This document shows, piece by piece, positions 34,824 to 40,440 of a stretch of 40,440 nt of DNA (within the stretch, counting starts at the first letter, position 1; the number at the start of each line of letters is the position of its first letter). Location of the stretch: the NCBI GenBank assembly GCA_009785015.1, contig WQXD01000004.1:1-40440 (forward strand), written 5' to 3'. The translations under genes and the position numbers were made by a program. This DNA is from Oscillospiraceae bacterium. GTDB taxonomy: Bacteria; Bacillota_A; Clostridia; Oscillospirales; WRJC01. The notes below the pieces were generated by a model. That model searched no databases. It was given only the letters and a program-made list of their open reading frames with translations, and was not told the origin of the DNA.

Positions 34824-35344
34824 GCCTTTTTCTCCTCGCTTTCGCTTTTTATTTTGTTTATTTCGTCCCTCAGTTTTGCCGCTTCCTCGAAATTCTGCTC
34901 GGCGACCGTTTTTTTGAGTTTCGCTCCGAGCTCTTCGATTTTGCGTTTGGCAAAAATCCGCGAGCTCATATTTTCCGGGATTTTGCCGGTGTGCTTGGAC
35001 GTCCCGTGGATCCGCGTCACGCTGGGCTCGAGCTCGCCTTTAAACGCCGCGTAGCATTTTCCGCACCCCGCTTTGCCCGACTGCGCAATGTCGGCAAACG
35101 AAAGGCCGCACATCGGGCATTTGTTGTTTTTCGGCGCCGATTCCGTCATGGCAGCCGGTTTGCCGAAGCCAAACGCGTCGAAGAGCTGCGATTTGAAATC
35201 CCCTCCCGTCAGTCCGGTATAGTTCTGTCCGTACAGCGCCTCCCGGGCGCAGGCGGAGCAGAGATGAGCTTCGGCAAAGAGCCCGTTCACGCTGTTTTTT
35301 AAATACACGTTCGCTGTGTTTTTGTTGCATTTTTCGCACATCAT
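34820..35344 (-). CDS. mcsA: McsB activator McsA (UVR domain, zinc-finger)
   Basis: McsA binds and activates McsB and helps inactivate CtsR. The 174 residues carry four CxxC pairs (CEKC, CSAC, CPMC, CGKC), expected to bind two zinc ions, and a C-terminal UVR motif NFEEAAKLRDEINKIK that matches the one in ClpC. GAGGGGG lies 8 bases before the first ATG. It overlaps mcsB by 4 bases. Confidence 0.95.
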   Translation of the reverse strand: MMCEKCNKNTANVYLKNSVNGLFAEAHLCSACAREALYGQNYTGLTGGDFKSQLFDAFGFGKPAAMTESAPKNNKCPMCGLSFADIAQSGKAGCGKCYAAFKGELEPSVTRIHGTSKHTGKIPENMSSRIFAKRKIEELGAKLKKTVAEQNFEEAAKLRDEINKIKSESEEKKA

Positions 35345-35380
35345 ATAATTTTCCCCCTCAGATAAATAAATTTTTGATTT

Positions 35381-35836
35381 TCACTCGATCAGCGCGAGTA
35401 CGGCGTTTTTTAAAATCGCGGAGCGCAAGTTCGCCCTCGCGCCCGGCGGCGACACGTTTTTCAGTATATTGTCCGAGGTTATATTCGCCATCATTTTCAT
35501 TTCGCGCCGGGTTATTATGTCGTGATTGTACAGATTGGTCAAAAAAACCTTCGTCGTCTCATAGTCGATGCAGTCGCCCACGGCGTTTACAAAGTGCATG
35601 ATATATGAAGTTTTGTCGAATTGTATCTGCGTGATTTTTATAAAGCCCCCGCCGCCGCGCCTGCTTTCGACTATATAGCCCTTTTCGGGCGTGAAGCGCG
35701 AGGCTATGACATAGTTGATCTGGCTCGGCACGCAGCCGAATTGCACCGCTATATCGCCGCGTCTGAATTCGGCGGAGCCTTCGTTTTCCTTGAGCATGTC
35801 GTTTATAATGCGCTCGATCATGTCCGACAGCAGCAC
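35381..35836 (-). CDS. ctsR: Class III heat-shock repressor CtsR
   Basis: CtsR represses clp genes by binding tandem heptads and is released by heat and McsB. The 151 residues contain the family helix-turn-helix with CVPSQINYVIASRFTPEKGY and the ESRRGGGGFIKI wing, whose glycine-rich loop is the heat sensor in Bacillus. The start is GTG (35834-35836) with AGGGGG 10 bases upstream; an ATG five codons on is the alternative. Two operators lie over its promoter. Confidence 0.95.
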   Translation of the reverse strand: MLLSDMIERIINDMLKENEGSAEFRRGDIAVQFGCVPSQINYVIASRFTPEKGYIVESRRGGGGFIKITQIQFDKTSYIMHFVNAVGDCIDYETTKVFLTNLYNHDIITRREMKMMANITSDNILKNVSPPGARANLRSAILKNAVLALIE

Positions 35837-35882
35837 TGTTGGATTGCCCCCTTTCGTTTCGATTTTTTTGTCAAAATTTGAC

Positions 35883-35899
35883 TTTGACTGTTGTTGACT
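35883..35899 (-). promoter_or_regulatory. CtsR operator 2
   Basis: On the minus strand AGTCAAC-AAC-AGTCAAA, one change from the CtsR consensus (A/G)GTCAAA-NAN-(A/G)GTCAAA. It covers the predicted transcription start of ctsR. A third half-site, GTCAAA (minus strand), continues just downstream. Confidence 0.82.
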
Positions 35900-35901
35900 T
35901 T

Positions 35902-35930
35902 ATTATATCCGAATAGTCAAAGAAAGTCAA
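35902..35930 (-). promoter_or_regulatory. Promoter of ctsR-mcsA-mcsB-clpC
   Basis: On the minus strand TTGACT (35930-35925) and TATAAT (35907-35902) are 17 bases apart. The start site would be near 35895, between the two CtsR operators. It overlaps operator 1. Confidence 0.85.
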
Positions 35931-35931
35931 A
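35915..35931 (+). promoter_or_regulatory. CtsR operator 1
   Basis: AGTCAAA-GAA-AGTCAAA on the plus strand is a full match to the CtsR consensus. It overlaps the -35 element and spacer of the ctsR promoter. A further GTCAG half-site follows. Confidence 0.88.
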
Positions 35932-36033
35932 GTCAGATTTCGGCGATTTCGGGCGTTTATACCCGGTTATGCCCGGTTTTCGGCTGAAATCGCTATGTTT
36001 TCGCACTATTTTAAAAATTAACAAAAAATACTA

Positions 36034-36062
36034 TTGAAAAATTTAAAAATATGGTATATAAT
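36034..36062 (+). promoter_or_regulatory. Promoter of plsY-ecf operon, -10 in a tandem repeat
   Basis: TTGAAA (36034-36039) and TATAAT (36057-36062) are 17 bases apart. The -10 lies in a 15-base direct repeat (36049-36063 and 36067-36081), so a second TATAAT occurs at 36075-36080. Transcription would start about 50 bases before plsY. Confidence 0.7.
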
Positions 36063-36125
36063 CAGTATATGGTATATAATCGGAAGTACCGCGCAAAATC
36101 AAAAAAGAAGAAGTGGTCGAAAGGT

Positions 36126-36920
36126 ATGTTTGAGATATTCGAGTTCGGGCTGTGCAACAAATTTTTTCCAAAAGATACGGCGCCGGCCATAATCGGCTTT
36201 TTTTTGGTGTTTTTGATCGGCTACCTTTTAGGCAGCCTCAATTTCGCCGTCATAATCTCCAAGGCGTTTTACCGGGACGATATAAGAAACCACGGCAGCA
36301 AAGCGGCGGGCGTCACCAACATGCTGCGCACTTACGGAAAGCTGCCCGCGGGTTTGACCTTACTCGGCGATATGGCCAAGACCGCCGCCGCCGTTTTGGC
36401 GGGGGCGCTGATCCTGGGCTCGCACAACACCGGTTTTTTTGTCCACAACCAGACCGTTTACCCGAGCATCGACGAGCTGCTCCGCGCGCTGTTTGAGTTG
36501 TACGGGGAAAACATCCCGGCGGATATCCCCGAGGTGGTCAGCTATGCGGGCTATGCGGGAATGTATATAGGGGGGCTTGCCGCGATTGCGGGCCACGCCT
36601 TTCCGGTATATTACCGGTTCAAGGGCGGAAAGGGCGTGCTCGCCGCTTTCGTCACGGTTTTGTTCACCGCGCCTTTGGTCGCCTTGATCTGCCTCATGTT
36701 TTTTATCACTGTGGTAGCAGTCACCAAATATGTGTCGCTGGGATCGATTATGAGCGTGATCGTCTACCCGCTGGTTTTGTACCGCATGACCGGGCCGGGG
36801 CTGTACAACCTGATTGCGATATTCATCATGCTTTTCATAGTTTTTTTGCACAGGGCCAATATTCTGAGGCTCGTCAACGGCAAGGAAAACAAAATAAGTT
36901 TCGGCAGAAAGGCAAAATAG
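36126..36920 (+). CDS. plsY: Glycerol-3-phosphate acyltransferase PlsY
   Basis: PlsY uses acyl-phosphate to acylate glycerol-3-phosphate, the first membrane step of phospholipid synthesis. The frame opens at 36051, but those ATGs are inside the promoter, so I start at the ATG at 36126, giving 264 residues. Membrane helices follow, with the conserved GHAFPVYYRFKGGKGV and the C-terminal HRANILRL motif. The first motif reads HGSKAAGVTNMLRTYGK where most PlsY have GSGNIGATN, so a usual Asn is absent there. A loop of about 45 residues between helices makes it longer than the usual 200. It is followed after 7 bases by the ECF ATPase gene. Confidence 0.88.
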   Translation: MFEIFEFGLCNKFFPKDTAPAIIGFFLVFLIGYLLGSLNFAVIISKAFYRDDIRNHGSKAAGVTNMLRTYGKLPAGLTLLGDMAKTAAAVLAGALILGSHNTGFFVHNQTVYPSIDELLRALFELYGENIPADIPEVVSYAGYAGMYIGGLAAIAGHAFPVYYRFKGGKGVLAAFVTVLFTAPLVALICLMFFITVVAVTKYVSLGSIMSVIVYPLVLYRMTGPGLYNLIAIFIMLFIVFLHRANILRLVNGKENKISFGRKAK

Positions 36921-36927
36921 GGCGCGT

Positions 36928-37836
36928 ATGCGTATAGAATGCAGGAACTTGTCGTATATATACGGCAAAAACACGCCGTTTGAAAAAGTGGCGCTGGACA
37001 ATATCGACATAGTCATAGAACCCGAAACGGTGACGGGCTTAATCGGGCACACGGGGTCGGGGAAATCCACCCTCGCGCTGCTTTTATGCGGGCTGCTCCG
37101 GCCTTCGGAGGGCAGTATATTCATGGACGGAGAACTGATATACAGGGCGGAGAACCCGAAAAACAAAAAACAGCGCGGCGCCAAAAGGGCCAACCGGAAA
37201 AGCTCCGAGAAGATGAAGTTCAAGGCGGGTATAATATTCCAGTACCCCGAATACCAGCTTTTCGAGGAGACCGTCTACAAGGACATAGCCTACGGGCCCT
37301 CGAATATGGGCTTCTCAAAAGAGGAAACGGACAAAAAAGTGCGCGAAGCCGCCGAATTCGCGGGCATACCCAAAGCTCTGCTGGAGGCGAATCCGTTCGA
37401 GCTTTCGGGCGGGCAGAGGAGACGCGCGGCGATAGCGGGGGTCATCGCCATGGATCCGCCGGTGCTGATCCTCGACGAACCCGCGGCGGGACTCGACCCG
37501 AGGGGCCGCTCCGAAATTCTCGGCGGGCTTTGCGAGTACCGGAAGATCACAAAAAAAACCATGATAATGATTTCCCACTCGATGGAGGACATGGCCCGCT
37601 ACGCGGACATGGTGCATGTGTTAAAACAGGCGAAGGCGTATATGTACGGCACGGTCGGGCAGATATTTTCCGAAGCGGAGCGCCTGAAGGAAGCGGGCTT
37701 GGACGTCCCGCAGGTGACAAACCTGTTTTTGGAGCTCGGGCGCCGCGGGCTTTGGGCGGGGGGCGGCGTGTACAATCTGGCAGCTGCGAAAGCTGAAATA
37801 CTGAAATTATTAAAAGGAAGGGCCGGCCGATGTTAA
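36928..37836 (+). CDS. ecfA2: Energy-coupling factor transporter ATPase, EcfA2 type
   Basis: The 302-residue ABC ATPase powers vitamin or metal uptake with EcfT and exchangeable S-proteins. It has the EcfA2-type start TPFEKVALDNIDI, Walker A GHTGSGKS (40-47), a Q-loop IIFQYPEYQLFEET, LSGGQRRRAAIAG (near 159) and LILDEPAAGLDP. A lysine/arginine-rich insert lies near residues 78-95. EcfA1, which normally forms the heterodimer, is missing here, so it must be elsewhere or this one acts as a homodimer. It overlaps ecfT by 7 bases. Confidence 0.92.
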   Translation: MRIECRNLSYIYGKNTPFEKVALDNIDIVIEPETVTGLIGHTGSGKSTLALLLCGLLRPSEGSIFMDGELIYRAENPKNKKQRGAKRANRKSSEKMKFKAGIIFQYPEYQLFEETVYKDIAYGPSNMGFSKEETDKKVREAAEFAGIPKALLEANPFELSGGQRRRAAIAGVIAMDPPVLILDEPAAGLDPRGRSEILGGLCEYRKITKKTMIMISHSMEDMARYADMVHVLKQAKAYMYGTVGQIFSEAERLKEAGLDVPQVTNLFLELGRRGLWAGGGVYNLAAAKAEILKLLKGRAGRC

Positions 37837-38642
37837 ACGATATAACGCTCGGGCAGTATTTTCCCGGCGTTTCCATAGTCCACAGGCTCGACCCCCGCAT
37901 GAAAATCATCATCGCCATAATCTACATCACGGCGATCTTTTGGGCTTCCGACGCATACACGCTTTCCGGGATTTTCGCCGTCAACATAATCGTGATCCTT
38001 TTGTCGGGGATACCGTTCATAATAATCCTGAAGGCGCTCAAACCCTTGATTTTCATTTTGACGTTCACCGTCGTCATAAACGTGTTCATGGCGCCCGGCG
38101 AGGCGTTGATTTTCGAACTCGGGTTTTTGAAGATTTATTCGGACGGGCTTGTGCGCGCGCTTTTGATGGTGATGCGCATAGTCAGCTTGGTTTCCGCGAC
38201 CTCGGTTTTTATCTCCTACACCACTTCCCCCACCATGCTGACCGAGGCGATAGAGCAGCTTTTGTCGCCGCTCAAAAAGATAAGGCTCCCCATCCACGAA
38301 TTCGCCATGATGATGACCATAGCGCTCCGGATGATCCCCGTTTTGATAGAGGAAACCGACAAAATCATAAACGCTCAGAAGGCGAGGGGCGCGGATTTTT
38401 ATTCGGGCAATATATTAAAACGCGCCAAGGCGCTCGTACCCGTGCTGATCCCGCTGTTGGTGTCGGCGTTCAAGCGGGCGGACGAACTCGCCACCGCCAT
38501 GGAGTGCAGGTGCTACCGGGGAGGCAAGGGGCGCACGAAGCTGAAACAGCTGAAATATTCCCCAAAGGACCTGGCCGCCTTTTTTCTGTCCGCGGTTTTT
38601 ATGGCTGCGGTCGTGGTTTTGCCCAAAATGGCGGCATTTTGA
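37830..38642 (+). CDS. ecfT: Energy-coupling factor transporter transmembrane protein EcfT
   Basis: EcfT links the ATPases to the substrate-binding S-subunit in the membrane. The 270 residues have several membrane helices and the two coupling motifs: QKARGADF (near 184) and a second one reading ECRCYRGG (near 226), where Ala-Arg-Gly-type motifs are usual. The start overlaps the end of the ATPase gene. No S-subunit gene is nearby, as in group II ECF systems. In many Firmicutes truA follows; here a V-ATPase operon does. Confidence 0.93.
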   Translation: MLNDITLGQYFPGVSIVHRLDPRMKIIIAIIYITAIFWASDAYTLSGIFAVNIIVILLSGIPFIIILKALKPLIFILTFTVVINVFMAPGEALIFELGFLKIYSDGLVRALLMVMRIVSLVSATSVFISYTTSPTMLTEAIEQLLSPLKKIRLPIHEFAMMMTIALRMIPVLIEETDKIINAQKARGADFYSGNILKRAKALVPVLIPLLVSAFKRADELATAMECRCYRGGKGRTKLKQLKYSPKDLAAFFLSAVFMAAVVVLPKMAAF

Positions 38643-38670
38643 GGGCGGGCGCATAATTTTTGTTTTGGGC

Positions 38671-38699
38671 TTGATTTTTTCGGGGGTTTGGTGTATAAT
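38671..38699 (+). promoter_or_regulatory. Promoter of the V-type ATPase operon
   Basis: TTGATT (38671-38676) and TATAAT (38694-38699) are 17 bases apart. Transcription would start near 38706, about 36 bases before the first gene. It lies 29 bases past ecfT. Confidence 0.68.
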
Positions 38700-38741
38700 A
38701 TCCGCTGTATATAATTTGTTTTCGTGGGAAGGTGAAGAGTT

Positions 38742-39086
38742 TTGAGGCAGTACGACGCCGGCAAAAATGTGGAGATAATAAATGAGATTATAAAAATCGA
38801 GAGCGGCGCGCAGGAGATGATAAAAAACGCGAAGCGCGAAAAAGACGGGCTCCAGGAGAAGATATCCGGGATTCTGGACGAATACAGGGCCGCTCAGCGC
38901 GCGCTCGCCCAAAAGAAAATAGAGTCGGCCGCCGCCGCCGAAAGCGCCGCGGCCAAGCGGGAGACCGACCGGATATATGCGGAGCACAGGCAGAAATTGG
39001 AAAAACTGAAAAAAATAACGGATGAAAATATGGATGCGTGGGTGGATGAGATATACCGCTATATAATCTCGCCCACCGAAATGTGA
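38742..39086 (+). CDS. V-type ATPase subunit H/G-like stalk protein
   Basis: This 114-residue protein is mostly a charged, alanine-rich coiled coil (about 15-95), like the NtpF/AhaH peripheral-stalk subunits of V/A-type ATPases. The first codon is TTG with AAGGTG 8 bases upstream. It precedes subunits C and I, the context that supports the call. The sequence itself is low in distinctive motifs, so the subunit letter is uncertain. Confidence 0.75.
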   Translation: MRQYDAGKNVEIINEIIKIESGAQEMIKNAKREKDGLQEKISGILDEYRAAQRALAQKKIESAAAAESAAAKRETDRIYAEHRQKLEKLKKITDENMDAWVDEIYRYIISPTEM

Positions 39087-39116
39087 GTTATATATGAGGG
39101 GATGGGGGAATCGGGT

Positions 39117-40202
39117 ATGGCGCTTTTCAAATATGAGGCGGTGAGCGCCAAATGCAGGTGCCTTCGCGGAAAGCTCTTAGGCGGCGAGGATTACCGAAAG
39201 CTGCTGTCCTGTCCCGAGGTTTCGGACGTGGCGGCGTATCTGTATGAGAATACCGCCTACCGGGAGTTTTTCGGCGCGTCCGATTTGAAAAAAATCAACC
39301 GGAGCAAGCTCGAATATTACATCAGAAAAAGCCTTCTGTGCGATTACCTCAAAATATTCAAGTTCACCTGCGGCAGCCAGCGCCATTTTGTCAATTTGCT
39401 CATGGCGAAATACGAGCTCGAGTACATACTGAAAGTCTGGCGCGAGTATGTATGGAGAAATACGGAGAACAACCCCGTCCAAAAGGAGGACGGCGATTAT
39501 CTTTTGGGCGAGGGCATCCTCGAAATACAGGCCATATACAAGGACAAGCCGAATATCGACTTCGAAGCCCTGAAAAACCTCGCCACCGCCGAACAGTTCA
39601 TGAAAGCGATCAAAAACAGCGATTTCTTCTACATTTTCGAAAAGCACACAGGCGAAGACATATCCCGCAGCTATACGACGATAGAAACGGCGGTTTACGA
39701 CGAATACTACAAAATTTTGTACGACGGGGCCCATGTATTTGAAAAGGGGACGCGCGAAAAAATCCAAAATTCCGTGAGCACCCGGGCGGACCTCATAAAT
39801 CTGTGCAGGATCTTCCGGCAAAAATTCAATTTCAGCGCCTCCCCCGCCGAGATCACGGGGCTGCTTCTCCCGATTCGGAACAGGTTGAAGGAATCCGATA
39901 TCGAAGCGCTTGTAAAATGCGGGGAAAAGGAAAGTTTTCTGGCTTACTGCGAGGCGAATCTGTACTACAGCAAAAAACAGTCCTTTTACGGGTACGATTC
40001 GATGTCCGAATATATGAATTCCTTTATGTACAACTACTATAAATCGGCAAACCTTTCAGCCTCGGGCTTTGAGAACGTGGTGTGCTATTTTCAGCTGAAG
40101 GAGTTTGAAATCATGAACCTCTTTTATCTGACGGAGGGCATAAGATACAGCATGCCGCCGGATTACATAAGGAAAAATATATACGCGCAGATCACAGGGT
40201 AA
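39117..40202 (+). CDS. V-type ATPase subunit C (V0D/AC39)
   Basis: Subunit C links the rotor to the V1 stalk in the V/A-type ATPase. The 361 residues are helix-rich with the AC39 pattern: FKYEAVSAKCRCLRGKLL, ELEYILKVWREY, the repeating Tyr/Phe-rich helices and the C-terminal FQLKEFEIMNLFYLTEGIRY. An ATG at 39102 abuts GAGGGG; the ATG at 39117 has GGGGG 8 bases upstream, so I start there. It lies before subunit I, which differs from the more common order with I, K and E first. Confidence 0.87.
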   Translation: MALFKYEAVSAKCRCLRGKLLGGEDYRKLLSCPEVSDVAAYLYENTAYREFFGASDLKKINRSKLEYYIRKSLLCDYLKIFKFTCGSQRHFVNLLMAKYELEYILKVWREYVWRNTENNPVQKEDGDYLLGEGILEIQAIYKDKPNIDFEALKNLATAEQFMKAIKNSDFFYIFEKHTGEDISRSYTTIETAVYDEYYKILYDGAHVFEKGTREKIQNSVSTRADLINLCRIFRQKFNFSASPAEITGLLLPIRNRLKESDIEALVKCGEKESFLAYCEANLYYSKKQSFYGYDSMSEYMNSFMYNYYKSANLSASGFENVVCYFQLKEFEIMNLFYLTEGIRYSMPPDYIRKNIYAQITG

Positions 40203-40248
40203 AAAATTCACAGAATTTTGATAGAAAAAACAAAATAAAGGTGATAAA

Positions 40249-40329
40249 ATGAAAACAGCATACGCACAATGGATTCCCGCGAAATACCGCGAAAATTTGA
40301 GGAGGAGGTTTTCCCGTGGCGGTTACTAA
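40249..40329 (+). CDS. Possible 26-residue leader ORF before V-ATPase subunit I
   Basis: An ATG at 40249 with AAGGTGA just upstream opens a 26-codon frame, MKTAYAQWIPAKYRENLRRR and six more residues, ending in TAA at 40327-40329. Its end overlaps the subunit I start by 14 bases in another frame and contains that gene's GAGGAGGAGG. It may be a coupling leader, or a chance frame. Confidence 0.3.
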   Translation: MKTAYAQWIPAKYRENLRRRFSRGGY

Positions 40330-40440
40330 GCTGAAACTGATGAATATATCGGGCGGCCCCGAGGAATTGGTGCCCGTTCTCTGTTTGTGCGCCGCCGACC
40401 GTTTGATCCACGTCGAGGACGCGATGACTGTGATTCACGG
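40316..40440 (+). CDS. V-type ATPase subunit I, N-terminal part (cut by window end)
   Basis: A GTG at 40316, 7 bases after GAGGAGGAGG, starts a frame that stays open to the window end (41 codons). The translation begins MAVTKLKLMNISGGPEELVP and continues with a Cys-rich segment and IHVEDAM, matching the start of subunit I (NtpI), the membrane stator of V/A-type ATPases. It follows subunit C, as part of the same operon. Confidence 0.82.
   Translation, partial: MAVTKLKLMNISGGPEELVPVLCLCAADRLIHVEDAMTVIH

Noticed and set aside
36051..36125. N-terminal extension of PlsY
   Set aside because: The upstream ATGs lie in or next to the TATAAT elements, so they would not be in the transcript or would lack a ribosome site.

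Overview
The window looks like a chromosomal segment of a Gram-positive Bacillota (Clostridia-type) bacterium of medium G+C. The markers are ctsR-mcsA-mcsB-clpC, Rex, PlsY, an ECF transporter, a V-type ATPase operon, a short NusA with RnpM, strong AGGAGG ribosome binding sites and frequent TTG/GTG starts. I cannot name the genus. I see no rRNA, tRNA, CRISPR array or insertion sequence.

Region 1 (1-9312, minus strand) holds translation and transcription genes. A perfect-consensus promoter and a structured leader precede infC-rpmI-rplT; infC appears to start at AUC. Downstream are a small unknown gene, a parvulin-type foldase, larB, rimP, nusA, rnpM, infB and a sugar-phosphate isomerase-like TIM barrel. 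The ylxQ (L7Ae-like) gene and rbfA, usual members of the nusA-infB operon, are absent.

Region 2 (9348-13292, plus strand) reads divergently: a YwlE-type protein-arginine phosphatase, rimI, tsaD, an isocitrate dehydrogenase-family enzyme and rex. A Rex-like site lies in one upstream promoter, and three DnaA boxes lie between tsaD and the dehydrogenase gene.

Region 3 (13317-18153) has a DUF6062-type protein, 8-oxoguanine glycosylase, a zinc-ribbon/acidic protein, and an Fe-S XPD/DinG-type helicase with an N-terminal RecB-like nuclease domain.

Region 4 (18236-30984, minus strand) is the most unusual part: a seven-gene, 12.6 kb operon behind a strong promoter. It encodes a 1085-residue solute-binding protein with a duplicated beta-sandwich N-terminal half, a MalF/MalG permease pair, a beta-propeller/TPR/Yip1 membrane protein, a 993-residue DUF5696 protein with a likely glycosidase-like barrel, and a second permease pair. 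It has no ATPase gene. I read it as a surface glycan capture and uptake system of unknown substrate.

Region 5 (31107-35931, minus strand) is the ctsR-mcsA-mcsB-clpC stress operon. Its promoter is overlaid by two CtsR operators, and it ends at a strong bidirectional terminator. With the phosphatase of region 2, the window holds writer, eraser and reader of protein arginine phosphorylation.

Region 6 (36034-40440, plus strand) has plsY, one EcfA2-type ATPase and ecfT. These are followed by a promoter and the start of a V-type ATPase operon (subunit H/G, subunit C, and the first 41 codons of subunit I), cut by the window end.
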